A stretch of DNA of 64,000 bases from RGIG5579 sp045541915 (GTDB taxonomy: Bacteria > Bacillota > Clostridia > Oscillospirales > SIG627): the NCBI GenBank assembly GCA_045541915.1, contig JAZQJZ010000011.1, positions 17,884 to 81,883 of the forward strand, written 5' to 3'. This document shows, one piece after another, positions 24,188 to 32,890 of this stretch. Below the pieces are notes generated by a model, which did no database searches, was not told where the DNA came from, and saw only the letters and a list, made by a program, of their open reading frames with translations. Within the stretch, counting starts at the first letter, position 1. Each line of letters starts with the position of its first letter. Made by a program: the position numbers and the translations under genes.

Positions 24188-24946
24188 TTAACCTCTTTTC
24201 TCCAATTCCCGGGCAATTTCCAGATAGCTCTGGGCACCCTTGGAATTTTTATCGTAATAAAGCACCGGCTTTCCGTGGCTGGGGGCCTCAGAAAGGCGCA
24301 CATTTCTGGGCACGGTGGTGCGGAAAATCCGATCCGGGAAGTATTTGCGGATCTCAGCGGCCACGGCCAGAGAAAGGTTCAATCTGCCATCGTACATAGT
24401 CAGGATCACACCCGCCAGATCCAGTGCCGGATTATACATCTTTTTTACCAGATTGACTGTATAGATCAGCTGGCTGAGGCCCTCCAGAGCAAAAAACTCG
24501 CACTGCATGGGAACGATCACACCCTCGGCGGCGCAAAGGCCGTTCAAAGTCAAAAGTCCCAGGCTGGGAGGACAGTCAATGATGATATAATCAAATCCGG
24601 TGGCTTGGGAAAGGGCCTTTTTCAGCACCGATTCCCTGCCGGAAACCCCGGAAAGTCCGATCTCCGCGCCGGCCAGATTCATGGTCGCCGGCACGCACCA
24701 AAGCCCCTGGAACGGGGTTTTCACTGTGGCTTCCTCCACCGTTTTTCCTTCCAGAAGCACATCATAGGTGGAAAGAATCACCTTCTCCTTGGCAATCCCC
24801 ACGCCGCTGGTGCAGTTTCCCTGGGGATCCAGATCCACCAGAAGCACTTTTTTTCCTAAAAAACCAAGGGATGCGGCCACATTGACCGCCGAGGTGGTTT
24901 TGCCCACGCCACCCTTTTGGTTTGCAAAAGCAAAAATTTTTGTCAT
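24188..24946 (-). CDS. parA: Chromosome partitioning ATPase ParA (Soj)
   Basis: 252 residues. The deviant Walker A motif KGGVGKTTSAVN is at residues 11-22, and the DYIIIDCPPSLG Walker B-type motif follows. Soj-type ATPases bind DNA as ATP dimers, work with ParB in origin segregation and, in Bacillus, regulate DnaA. Length is typical. The operon order parA-parB is normal. Confidence 0.96.
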   Translation of the reverse strand: MTKIFAFANQKGGVGKTTSAVNVAASLGFLGKKVLLVDLDPQGNCTSGVGIAKEKVILSTYDVLLEGKTVEEATVKTPFQGLWCVPATMNLAGAEIGLSGVSGRESVLKKALSQATGFDYIIIDCPPSLGLLTLNGLCAAEGVIVPMQCEFFALEGLSQLIYTVNLVKKMYNPALDLAGVILTMYDGRLNLSLAVAAEIRKYFPDRIFRTTVPRNVRLSEAPSHGKPVLYYDKNSKGAQSYLEIARELEKRG

Positions 24947-24975
24947 AGTTCACCCATCATTGATATTGTTTTTTT

Positions 24976-25005
24976 ATTATACCCCAGCCATCCCTCTTTT
25001 GTCAA
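24976..25005 (-). promoter_or_regulatory. Promoter of parA-parB
   Basis: On the minus strand, TTGACA (25005-25000), 18-bp spacer, TATAAT (24981-24976), 30 bp before the parA start codon. A parS site lies about 57 bp upstream. Confidence 0.75.
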
Positions 25006-25061
25006 CGAAAATCCCACCGATCCCGGGATTTTTCCCGGGTTTCTATCGCTCGCTCCTCAAT

Positions 25062-25077
25062 TGTTTCACGTGAAACA
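25062..25077. promoter_or_regulatory. parS site 1
   Basis: Exact TGTTTCACGTGAAACA, the consensus site for Firmicutes ParB and identical in sequence to site 2. Confidence 0.95.
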
Positions 25078-25112
25078 TTTTCCCAGATGTCCGTTTCACA
25101 AAGAAAGGAAAA

Positions 25113-25142
25113 GCCGGAATGTTTCACGTGAAACATTCCGGC
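25113..25142 (-). terminator. noc terminator built around parS
   Basis: A perfect 30-bp palindrome (GCCGGAAT and ATTCCGGC flanking the inner parS core). It starts 5 nt after the noc stop codon and is followed on the minus strand by TTTTCCTTTCTTTG, so it would also fold into a terminator hairpin in the noc transcript. Confidence 0.7.
25120..25135. promoter_or_regulatory. parS site 2
   Basis: Exact TGTTTCACGTGAAACA, 58 bp from site 1. It is the core of a longer 30-bp palindrome. Confidence 0.95.
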
Positions 25143-25147
25143 GCTGT

Positions 25148-25981
25148 TTAACCGTTTGTAAACTTGGGAATCCGAATGGAATATGTAATGAAGCTTTCCT
25201 CTTCCTTTTTGTCCGCCTCTACCGAAACTCCAGCCTCCCGGATGTTGAAGATGGCCCGATCCACAGAATTGACAAAAAGGCGCACGTCCTTGACCACAAG
25301 GCGGCGCACCGGCTTTGGCTTGGGACGGACTCTGGGCGGCATTTCGGCGGAAAACTCCTCCGGATGGCTCAAAAGGCCGTCCAGAAACTCCTCGGTGCGA
25401 CGGACGCTGAATTCGTGCTCCACCACAAATTTCAGCGCGTAAAGACGCAAAACCGGATCACCCACCCGAAGCAAAGCTCTGGCGTGGCGCTGGGATAGGC
25501 CGTTTTCCGTGATGATCACCCTCTCCTCCCGGGAAAGGCGCAGAAGGCGGATCTTATTGGCAATGCCGCTTTGGCTCTGGCCCAGGCGCTCTGCCAGCTC
25601 TGACTGGGTATAATGGAAGGATTTCAGCAGTCGGTCCAGGGCGGCGGCCTCCTCAAACAGATCCAGATCCTCCCGCATGAGATTTTCAACCAGTGACATT
25701 TCCGCCCCCATTCTGCCTCCCACATCCACCACGCGGCAAGGCACCGTTTCCATTTCCAGGATCTTGGCGGCGCGCAGTCTTCTTTCTCCCAGGATCAATT
25801 CATATTCACCGCCGATTTCGCGCACGGTCAAGGGCGAGAGCATTCCGTACCGGGCGATGCTCTCCGTTAGGGATGAGAGTGATTCCTGAGGAAAATTCTG
25901 CCTGGCCTGATAAGGATTGGGATAAATTCGGTTTGTTGGCAAAAAGTGCAGGTTTTCCGTTTTCTTTTTTGATTTCCACAT
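25148..25981 (-). CDS. noc: Second ParB-family protein, Noc-like
   Basis: 277 residues from the ATG at 25981, preceded by AAAGGAG. The ParB domain has GERRLRAAKILEMETVPCRV and SLVENLMREDLDLFEEA, and the helix-turn-helix reads YTQSELAERLGQSQSGIANK. Two ParB-like proteins beside parA suggest Spo0J plus Noc, the nucleoid occlusion factor that arose by duplication of ParB. Noc in Bacillus has an N-terminal amphipathic helix; here only a short basic start (MWKSKKKTEN) is seen, and no Noc-binding sites were found, so it could also be a second Spo0J. Confidence 0.75.
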   Translation of the reverse strand: MWKSKKKTENLHFLPTNRIYPNPYQARQNFPQESLSSLTESIARYGMLSPLTVREIGGEYELILGERRLRAAKILEMETVPCRVVDVGGRMGAEMSLVENLMREDLDLFEEAAALDRLLKSFHYTQSELAERLGQSQSGIANKIRLLRLSREERVIITENGLSQRHARALLRVGDPVLRLYALKFVVEHEFSVRRTEEFLDGLLSHPEEFSAEMPPRVRPKPKPVRRLVVKDVRLFVNSVDRAIFNIREAGVSVEADKKEEESFITYSIRIPKFTNG

Positions 25982-26128
25982 GTTTTTCGCTCCTTTCCAC
26001 ACCATTTTAAGAAAATTCAACAGAAAATTTTGACAAAGGGTGGTGTTGGAAATTGTCCTCTTTTGTCGCAATTTGTATTTTGTTTACAATAAATTGTTTT
26101 TCCTGAGGAGAAAGAAAAAGAAATGTCA

Positions 26129-26157
26129 TTGACCGGCAGTGTCTTTTATGTTACAAT
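26129..26157 (+). promoter_or_regulatory. Promoter of dnaD-dnaI
   Basis: TTGACC (26129-26134), 17-bp spacer, TACAAT (26152-26157), 29 bp before the dnaD start codon. An ATATCCACA DnaA-box-like sequence lies between promoter and gene. Confidence 0.65.
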
Positions 26158-26186
26158 AAGGTGAGAAAATATCCACAGGAGATACT

Positions 26187-27149
26187 ATGATCTATCGAAT
26201 TGCTTGTACCTATCCGGATTCGCTGATGATGCTACCGGAGGAGGTTTTGGAACGCTTGCCGGAGGCAGGGGACAGGGAGATCCGCATTTTACTGCACTTA
26301 GCGTCCCTTCTGGGCCACGGCGCCATTGAGGAGGATGACCTGGTGGACACATTGTCCTCCCATTTTGACCCCCAGGAGGTTCGCCTTGCCATTGCCTTTT
26401 GGAGAGGATGCGGCATTCTGGATACCGATTTGCCGGAAGTAATGCCCCGAGGCGAGCGGAAAAAAACCAAGTCCACGGAAAAAAAGGCCCCGAAAAAGGT
26501 GATCGATGCTGAGGAAGCGCCCTTTTATTCCGCAAAAGACCTGGCTGAGGCGGCAGAGAATGTGCCCGATTTTAAAAATCTGGTCTCCTTTGCAGAGGGT
26601 CGCCTGGAAAAGGTGATGAATACCAGCGAATTGGCCCGGCTTTATTCCTTCCTGGATTATCTGAAAATGCCTCTTGATGTGGTGATGCTGGTGATTGAGG
26701 ACTGCGTTTCCAGGGAGAAAAAGAGTCTGCGCTACATTACCAAAATGCTCACCTCCTTCCAGGACGACGGCATTGATACCTATGAAAAGGCAGAAGCCTA
26801 TTTTGCCTCCCGTCAGGAGAAGATGCAGTATGAAAGGATTGTGCGGCGACTTTTCGGCCTGGGCGAGAGAAAATTGACCTCGGCGGAGGATGAAATTCTT
26901 TCCACCTGGCGAAATAAATTCTGCTACGGGGAAGAGATGCTGAATGCCGCTTACGAGAAAACCGTAGCATCCGCCAAGAATCCCTCGATCAAATATATGC
27001 ATAAAATTTTGGAAGGCTGGTTTAAAGACGGGATCCAATCCCCGGATCAGATCGGAAAGAGCTCACCCGGAGGGGAAAAGGCCGCCAAGAGCTACGATCT
27101 GGACGATTTCTTTCAGCAAGCCGTTTCCAAGGGCAGAAAAAAGTTATAA
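26187..27149 (+). CDS. DnaD-domain replication initiation protein
   Basis: 320 residues. The C-terminal half has a DnaD/DnaB_II-type domain, seen in YITKMLTSFQDDGIDTYEKA and again in IKYMHKILEGWFKDGIQSPD (YxxxILxxWxxxGI type), so two copies may be present. The N-terminal part is a winged-helix-like region and a Lys-rich linker follows at about residue 95. In Firmicutes such proteins help load the replicative helicase. It is directly upstream of the DnaC/DnaI-type ATPase, 9 bp away, which supports this role. Confidence 0.85.
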   Translation: MIYRIACTYPDSLMMLPEEVLERLPEAGDREIRILLHLASLLGHGAIEEDDLVDTLSSHFDPQEVRLAIAFWRGCGILDTDLPEVMPRGERKKTKSTEKKAPKKVIDAEEAPFYSAKDLAEAAENVPDFKNLVSFAEGRLEKVMNTSELARLYSFLDYLKMPLDVVMLVIEDCVSREKKSLRYITKMLTSFQDDGIDTYEKAEAYFASRQEKMQYERIVRRLFGLGERKLTSAEDEILSTWRNKFCYGEEMLNAAYEKTVASAKNPSIKYMHKILEGWFKDGIQSPDQIGKSSPGGEKAAKSYDLDDFFQQAVSKGRKKL

Positions 27150-27158
27150 GGGGCTATT

Positions 27159-28145
27159 ATGTTCAACAAAGAAAATCTTGAAATTGTCACCGAGCGCTTT
27201 GAAAAGCGCAGACTTTCCGCTGAAATGATCGCAGAGCAAAACGCCCGGGAGGCAGAGGAAAAGAATCCGGAGCTGCGACGGGTTGGCATCCAAATGCGCG
27301 GTATTGCCGTTCGGGTGCTGGAGGAGAGCATGAAAGGCGGTAAAGATCTGGCAGGGCGCGTGGCAAAAATCACCGAAGAAAACCGAGCCCTCCAGGAGGA
27401 ATACCGCCGCATCCTGGTGGAAATGGGCCTTCCCGAGGATCACACCCGCCCAAAGAGAAAATGCTCCCTTTGCGCCGATACCGGCTTTGTGGAAAATAGA
27501 ATGTGCAGTTGTATGAAAAGGGAAGTGGTTCTGGAAGGATACGCCACCTCCGGCATCGGAAAGCTTTTGAAAAAACAGCGCTTTGACAATTTCGATCTCT
27601 CCTATTATTCCACCGCCCTTTTAGAAGACAAGCGCTACAGTCCCCGGGATGTGATGGAGGGCATTGTGAAGGAAGCCCGTGCCTATGCCGACGAGTTTTC
27701 CCTTCAGTCTCCCTCACTTTTGTTCATCGGCGGCACGGGCCTGGGAAAGACCCACCTTTCCAGCGCCATTGCAGGGGTGGTCATTGAAAAAGGCTTTGAT
27801 GTGGCATACGAATCCGCTCCCATGGTGGCCAGCCTCTTTGAAAAGGCAAGATTCGGAAAGGAAGAGGGCACGGAAGAGAAGCTGGAGCGGCTGATGGAAG
27901 CCGAGCTTCTCATTCTGGACGATCTGGGCACCGAGCCCAATTCCTCCACCACCGCCTCCGCCTTTTATCAGCTGATCAATCACCGGGTCTCCATTGGAGA
28001 AAAGCCCACCATCATCAGCACCAATCTTACCTACCGCCAGCTGGAAAAGCAGTATGACACCGCCATTTTATCCCGCCTTTTGGGCGAATTTGAAGTCAAG
28101 CTCTTCCAGGGAGAAGATGTGAGAATGGCAAAGCTGAGAGGATAA
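27159..28145 (+). CDS. DnaI/DnaC-type helicase loader ATPase
   Basis: 328 residues. The N-terminal region carries a Cys-rich zinc-binding segment (KCSLCADTGFVENRMCSC), as in DnaI. The AAA+ domain has Walker A (GGTGLGKTHLSSAI), Walker B (LLILDDLGTEPN) and sensor-type NHRVSIGEKPTIISTNLTY. It loads the replicative DNA helicase at the origin. Paired with a DnaD-domain protein upstream. IstB of insertion elements is similar in the ATPase, but the zinc segment and neighbour argue for a loader. Confidence 0.9.
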   Translation: MFNKENLEIVTERFEKRRLSAEMIAEQNAREAEEKNPELRRVGIQMRGIAVRVLEESMKGGKDLAGRVAKITEENRALQEEYRRILVEMGLPEDHTRPKRKCSLCADTGFVENRMCSCMKREVVLEGYATSGIGKLLKKQRFDNFDLSYYSTALLEDKRYSPRDVMEGIVKEARAYADEFSLQSPSLLFIGGTGLGKTHLSSAIAGVVIEKGFDVAYESAPMVASLFEKARFGKEEGTEEKLERLMEAELLILDDLGTEPNSSTTASAFYQLINHRVSIGEKPTIISTNLTYRQLEKQYDTAILSRLLGEFEVKLFQGEDVRMAKLRG

Positions 28146-28160
28146 ATGAAAAACAGAATC

Positions 28161-28195
28161 AAAAAACCTCGATGAATTTCATCGAGGTTTTTTTC
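28161..28195 (+). terminator. Bidirectional terminator after dnaI
   Basis: AAAAAACCTCGATGA and TCATCGAGGTTTTTTT arms; serves dnaI and the convergent DUF896 gene. Confidence 0.9.
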
Positions 28196-28198
28196 TTT

Positions 28199-28411
28199 TT
28201 ACTGTTCTTTTTTCTTAATGAGAGGCTCAATGGAGCCGTCTTCATTCTGAATGTCGATCTTCTCCAGCGCCGCCAGGGTGTTGCGCCGAAAATCATCAAT
28301 GTATTCCTTGCGCAGTCTCTGCTGCTCGGCCCGTTCCAGATCCGTCAGGCCCTCAGGGGTCTTGGATTTTCTGGCCAAGGCATTGATCCGTTCGATCTTC
28401 TCTTGTGTCAT
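28199..28411 (-). CDS. DUF896 protein (YnzC/UPF0291 family)
   Basis: 70 residues, highly charged and helical: IERINALARKSKTPEGLTDL, EQQRLRKEYIDDFRRNTLA. This is the UPF0291/DUF896 family, small cytoplasmic proteins of Firmicutes, one of which (YnzC) lies in the Bacillus SOS operon. Function unknown. Its ATG overlaps the stop codon of the phosphohexomutase gene (ATGA). Confidence 0.88.
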   Translation of the reverse strand: MTQEKIERINALARKSKTPEGLTDLERAEQQRLRKEYIDDFRRNTLAALEKIDIQNEDGSIEPLIKKKEQ

Positions 28412-29919
28412 GCCAAAAACTCCTTCAAAGGACGAAGATCCACTGCGCTCTGATCCTGCAGGAAGGAAAGGAGCTTTTCAGCCAGCACCTTGCAGCCGCC
28501 CTTGAGATTGGATTCAATGTTCAAAGGCATCACCGGATCGTGAACGGAAAGGCGCAGAAGGAACCAGCCGTCTCCATCGCCTTCGCCAAAGGAGATGCGA
28601 ACGCCCTCAAAGCTATCATCTGCCACAGACCAGCCCATTTTTCTGCCGTACTCCTCCAGATCGGAAAGGAGCTTTTCACCGGCGGGACGGAAATCGTTTT
28701 CAGTAATGTCAAAGCGAAGCTCCACCGATTCCAGGGGCTCGGAAAGGGTGGCGATCAGATCCACCACGTTTTTGCCCTCTTTTTTCATTTTGGCGGCTTC
28801 AATGAGGATTCTGGTGGCCAGATACGCTCCGTCATCCAAAAAGTAATTTTCCCGCAGAGCCGCGTGGCCGCTGGTTTCAATGGCAAGGGGCGTATTGATC
28901 CCGGCCTTGTTCATTTCAATGGCCTTGTTGATCACATTCTTATATCCGCGCTTGAAGCGAATGTGCTTTCCGCCCAGATCCTGTTCAATAAAGACCTTCA
29001 GACCGGAGGAGGTAATGGAGTCGGTGACCACAGCGCCGCCGGGATTGTCCTGGAGGGCGATCACAGAGGAAAGAGCAACCAGGCGGTTGCGGTTGATCTC
29101 ACGTCCGGTGGAATCCACACATCCGGCACGGTCCACGTCCGTATCGAAAATAATACCCAGATCCGCTCCGGCTCGCTTCACCGCACGGCAAGCAAAGCCC
29201 ATGGCCTCCTTGTTTTCCGGATTGGGAATATGATTGGGGAAGGATCCGTCCGGCTCTAAAAATTCGGATCCGGAGCAGTCACAGCCCAAGGGCTCCAGAA
29301 CCTTGGAAACGTAAAAGCCGCCGGCGCCGTTTCCGGCATCCACCGTCACATGAAATCCCTTTAAGGGCTCCTGGCCGCCGCCAACGCCCTGGCGGATCAT
29401 CTCTCTCAAGCGCTGAGCATAGGTATCCATATAAGAAACCTCTTCCGACACACCGCCGGGAGAGTTGGGAGCAAATTTCTCTTCCTGGCAAAGGGTGAGG
29501 ATCTCCTTGATATCATCTCCCTCAAGACCGCCGCTGGGAAGGAAAAACTTCAGACCGTTTCGGTTCCAGGGGTGGTGAGACGCGGTGATCTGCACTGCCG
29601 CATCGGTTTTCAGGTCAACGGTGGTCATAAACATAGCCGGGGTAGAAGCAAGGGCGCAAAGAAGAACACGCACACCCTTTTCCTTCAAGGTCTTTTCCAA
29701 AACGCCCATAATTCTGGGGCCGGAAAGACGGCTGTCTCTGCCGATGGCAACCGTCAATGCTTCTTTGCCGGTCTTTTCCTTCAACCAAAGGACAAAGGCT
29801 GCGGCGATCTTTTCCACGATCTCATCCGTCAGATCCACATGTTGTCCTTCCACGCCCTCCAGGGCCACACCGCGGATATCCGTTCCGCTTTTCAAATGCT
29901 TCCAGGGTTCTTTTAGCAT
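28408..29919 (-). CDS. Phosphohexomutase (phosphomannomutase/phosphoglucomutase family)
   Basis: 503 residues of the alpha-D-phosphohexomutase superfamily. The phosphoserine loop is ITASHHPWNRNGLKFF, the metal-binding loop is DTDVDRAG and the sugar-binding loop appears as ETSGHAALREN. It interconverts hexose 1- and 6-phosphates for nucleotide sugar synthesis. The sequence starts with WKHLKSGTDIRG as in ManB-type members, and HHP/ETSGHAA fits the PMM/PGM branch better than GlmM. Which sugar is used cannot be settled from the sequence. Confidence 0.85.
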   Translation of the reverse strand: MLKEPWKHLKSGTDIRGVALEGVEGQHVDLTDEIVEKIAAAFVLWLKEKTGKEALTVAIGRDSRLSGPRIMGVLEKTLKEKGVRVLLCALASTPAMFMTTVDLKTDAAVQITASHHPWNRNGLKFFLPSGGLEGDDIKEILTLCQEEKFAPNSPGGVSEEVSYMDTYAQRLREMIRQGVGGGQEPLKGFHVTVDAGNGAGGFYVSKVLEPLGCDCSGSEFLEPDGSFPNHIPNPENKEAMGFACRAVKRAGADLGIIFDTDVDRAGCVDSTGREINRNRLVALSSVIALQDNPGGAVVTDSITSSGLKVFIEQDLGGKHIRFKRGYKNVINKAIEMNKAGINTPLAIETSGHAALRENYFLDDGAYLATRILIEAAKMKKEGKNVVDLIATLSEPLESVELRFDITENDFRPAGEKLLSDLEEYGRKMGWSVADDSFEGVRISFGEGDGDGWFLLRLSVHDPVMPLNIESNLKGGCKVLAEKLLSFLQDQSAVDLRPLKEFLA

Positions 29920-29955
29920 CGTATCCTCCGTTTCTGTTCTGAGAACAAGTAAAAT

Positions 29956-32556
29956 TTATTGAATGGGCGTCTCTTCCAGAGCGCGCATTTTATATTCGGT
30001 AAAGTATTGCTCGGACCAGAGTACTTCTCTCGGCTTGGAGCCGGCATAAGGGCCAACCACATTCATTTCTGCCATAAAGTCCACCAACTTTGCCGCACGG
30101 GCATAGCCCACACTGAGCTTTCTCTGGAGCAGGGAAGTGGAAACCTTCTTTTCCGTCACCGCTACTTCAATGGCCTTTTCCAAAAGGGGATCCTTATCGG
30201 CAAAGAGACCGATCATGCCACCTTCGCCCTCTTCCTCGCCACCGGCAAAGAAGCCGCCCTTTTTCTTTTCGCCGCACCTCTGGGCTTCCCGTTCAATGAG
30301 ATTGGAGACAGCCTCGTCATAATGAGCCTCTCTCTGTTTGCGGATAAAGTCACACACCGCTTCGATCTCGGAATCGGAAACAAAGCTGCCCTGCACGCGA
30401 AGAGGCTTGGGGATACCCACAGGGGCATAGAGCATATCGCCCTTACCCATCAGTTTTTCTGCGCCTTGAATGTCAATGATGGTACGGGAGTCCACCTGGC
30501 TTGCCACGGTACAGGCAATACGGGAGGGAACATTGGCCTTGATCAGACCGGTAATGACGTCTACCGAGGGTCTCTGGGTACCGATCACCAGGTGCATACC
30601 GGCGGCTCTCGCCTTCTGCGCCAGACGGCAAATGCTGGTTTCCACCTCGTCCCGGGCGGTCATCATCAGATCCGCCAATTCGTCAATGAAAATGACAATG
30701 TGGCTCATGTGGCGCTTTTCGGGATCGTTTTTGGTGATCTCATTGTAGCTCTTAATATCCCGAACGCCCACCTCTTCCATTTCAATGAAGCGTTTTTCCA
30801 TTTCGATCACCGCCCAGTTCAAAGCACCGGCGGCCTTTTTGGAATCGCTCACCACGGGAACCAGAAGATGGGGGATCCGGTTATAAACACCCATTTCCAC
30901 CTTTTTCGGATCAATGAGGATCAGCTGCACCTCTTCCGGCTTTGCCCGGTAGAGAATGCTCATGATCAGAGAGTTTAAGCAAACGGATTTACCCATACCG
31001 GTGGCACCGGCAATGAGAATATGAGGCATTTTGGAAAGATCGCAGAAAATGGCTTTTCCGGCCACATCCTTACCCAGACAGCAGTGAAGCCTGGAGGGAG
31101 CAGAGGAAAAATCATCCCGCTCGATCAGTTCTCTTAAATAAACCGTCTCTCTGGCTTTGTTTGGCACTTCAATGCCCACCGCCTCTTTACCGGGAATGGG
31201 CGCTTCGATTCTGACGCCGCCTGCCGCCAGGGAAAGGGCAATATCATCGGAAAGATTGACAATGGAGCGAACCCGCACACCCGGCTGGGGCTGAAGCTCG
31301 TATCGGGTAACCGCCGGGCCCTTGGCAATGCCGCAAATGCTGGTTTTCACACCAAAGCTTGCCAGGGTCTCCACCAGCTTTTTGGCGGTGCTTTCCTGCT
31401 CTGCCATGGAGCTTTGAGAGGCCGCAGGGCCTGCTTGCAGAAGGGATGTGGGAGGGAAGCGGTATTCTTCCTCCACCGGCTCGGCTTCGGTTTCCTCCGG
31501 GAACAGATCCCGGGCTTCGGTCTCCATTTCCTCCCCGTGCTTCTTCTTCAGATCCTCCTTCAGCTGGGATTCCACCTGATTCAGATCCAAGGGCTCATCC
31601 TCCACCGGCTCTTCCATGCCTTCGGACGATGAGGAAAAAATCTCCGCCAATTCCTCCTTAAGGCTGGGCGCCGGCTCGGATTCGATTTCTTCAATGGGAG
31701 TAAATTCGGAAACGGGGACGATCTTCTCCTCCCGCTCCATTTCCTCCAAGGGCAAGCGAATGTGCACCTGATCGTCCGGAATCAGATCCTCCGGTGAGGG
31801 CTCGGTCACTTCCTCGCCGCTTTCCAGATTCACCGGGCATTTTTCTTTTTTCTTTTTTTCTTCTCTGGCCTCTTTTTTCACATTGTATTTATCCTTGGCT
31901 CTTTCCTCTGCCAGACGAAGGCGCTCCATTTCCCGTCTTTCTCTTTCTTCTGCCTGACGGTCCCTTCTCTCTTCACGGCCCTGGCGCATCTTTTCACCCA
32001 GGGGAATGAAAATGGCCCGAACCAATTCAGCCGGGGTTTTTCCCACCAAAAAGGAGGAAAAGACCAGAACGGCGATCACCGCCACCACCGGGGTAAAGAC
32101 TCCAACGGTTTTTTCCAAAAGGGCATATACCATACCGCCCACAAGGCCGCCGCCGGAAAGGTCCACACCGGAAAGATAGTTATCCGCCGGAGTAAAGACC
32201 GGCTCGGTCTGATGAATCAGGGCGCAAAGCACCCCAAGAAAGGTCATATTGCCAAAGGTAAACCAGAATTTATAAAGATTGCTTCCGGCCGTCAGATCGC
32301 GCTTGTAAAAAATGGCGTGCAGCGTTAAAAACACCGGAAAAAAATACGCGCCAACGGAGAAAAGGCCGCAAAGAAACACACTGGCCTTTCCGAAATATCC
32401 CAATTTCTCCTCGCCCAAAAGAAAGCAAAGGGCGAAGAACAGGGCAAAGATCCCCAGAATATAGGGCATTAAAATATGAATCGCCGAATCCTCCGGACGC
32501 CGCCGGGCCTTTAAGTCCTTGGGCGAACGCTTGGCGGTTTTCTTTTTTTGTGGCAT
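29956..32556 (-). CDS. ftsK: DNA translocase FtsK/SpoIIIE
   Basis: 866 residues. Four N-terminal membrane segments (residues about 25-190) anchor it at the septum. A long Glu/Arg-rich linker (about 190-380) precedes the RecA-like motor with Walker A GATGMGKSV, Walker B ILIDPKKVEMGVYNRIPHLL and HIVIFIDELADLM. A C-terminal gamma winged-helix domain (STSLLQRKLSVGYARAAKLVD) reads orienting DNA motifs. It pumps the chromosome through the septum in division or sporulation. A methionine replaces the usual serine in GATGSGKS; the Lys and Ser needed for ATP are kept. Confidence 0.95.
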   Translation of the reverse strand: MPQKKKTAKRSPKDLKARRRPEDSAIHILMPYILGIFALFFALCFLLGEEKLGYFGKASVFLCGLFSVGAYFFPVFLTLHAIFYKRDLTAGSNLYKFWFTFGNMTFLGVLCALIHQTEPVFTPADNYLSGVDLSGGGLVGGMVYALLEKTVGVFTPVVAVIAVLVFSSFLVGKTPAELVRAIFIPLGEKMRQGREERRDRQAEERERREMERLRLAEERAKDKYNVKKEAREEKKKKEKCPVNLESGEEVTEPSPEDLIPDDQVHIRLPLEEMEREEKIVPVSEFTPIEEIESEPAPSLKEELAEIFSSSSEGMEEPVEDEPLDLNQVESQLKEDLKKKHGEEMETEARDLFPEETEAEPVEEEYRFPPTSLLQAGPAASQSSMAEQESTAKKLVETLASFGVKTSICGIAKGPAVTRYELQPQPGVRVRSIVNLSDDIALSLAAGGVRIEAPIPGKEAVGIEVPNKARETVYLRELIERDDFSSAPSRLHCCLGKDVAGKAIFCDLSKMPHILIAGATGMGKSVCLNSLIMSILYRAKPEEVQLILIDPKKVEMGVYNRIPHLLVPVVSDSKKAAGALNWAVIEMEKRFIEMEEVGVRDIKSYNEITKNDPEKRHMSHIVIFIDELADLMMTARDEVETSICRLAQKARAAGMHLVIGTQRPSVDVITGLIKANVPSRIACTVASQVDSRTIIDIQGAEKLMGKGDMLYAPVGIPKPLRVQGSFVSDSEIEAVCDFIRKQREAHYDEAVSNLIEREAQRCGEKKKGGFFAGGEEEGEGGMIGLFADKDPLLEKAIEVAVTEKKVSTSLLQRKLSVGYARAAKLVDFMAEMNVVGPYAGSKPREVLWSEQYFTEYKMRALEETPIQ

Positions 32557-32557
32557 A

Positions 32558-32890
32558 TTACTCCTCCATCGGATTTGCAGTCAAACGGATCAAAAGATCC
32601 ATCCGATCCGGCTGTGTGCCCGAAAGGGCGGCCTTGTTGGTATGAATCTGCCCGCATTTTTTGCATTTGTAAATAATTTGAAATCCTTTTTTCGCATGAG
32701 GAAGGGCCGAAATGGGCACCAGAACACCGCCGCAGGTATTCTTCCGATCCCCGGGGAATACATCCACGTGCAGGGAATGAAGGCACTGGGGGCAGTGATC
32801 CCGACTGGTCACACCGTTGGGCAAAACCCTCTCTCCGCAGTGAACGCAGATAAATCCCTCATCGTTTTTCTGAAACCGTTTTTCTTCCAT
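32558..32890 (-). CDS. RNHCP-domain zinc-ribbon protein
   Basis: 110 residues with two Cys pairs at the N-terminus (FICVHCG...HCPQCLHSLHVD), then PGDRKNTCGG and a second ribbon YKCKKCGQIHTNKAA. This matches the RNHCP domain family; here the name-giving motif reads RDHCP. The family is small and cytoplasmic, with no known function that I can recall. It sits 1 bp from ftsK and directly downstream of the phosphopantetheinyl transferase, so it is co-transcribed with both. Confidence 0.85.
   Translation of the reverse strand: MEEKRFQKNDEGFICVHCGERVLPNGVTSRDHCPQCLHSLHVDVFPGDRKNTCGGVLVPISALPHAKKGFQIIYKCKKCGQIHTNKAALSGTQPDRMDLLIRLTANPMEE

Noticed and set aside
27159..28145. IstB-type transposition helper
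   Set aside because: Adjacent DnaD protein and the N-terminal zinc segment fit a replicative helicase loader, and no IstA or insertion sequence ends are present.
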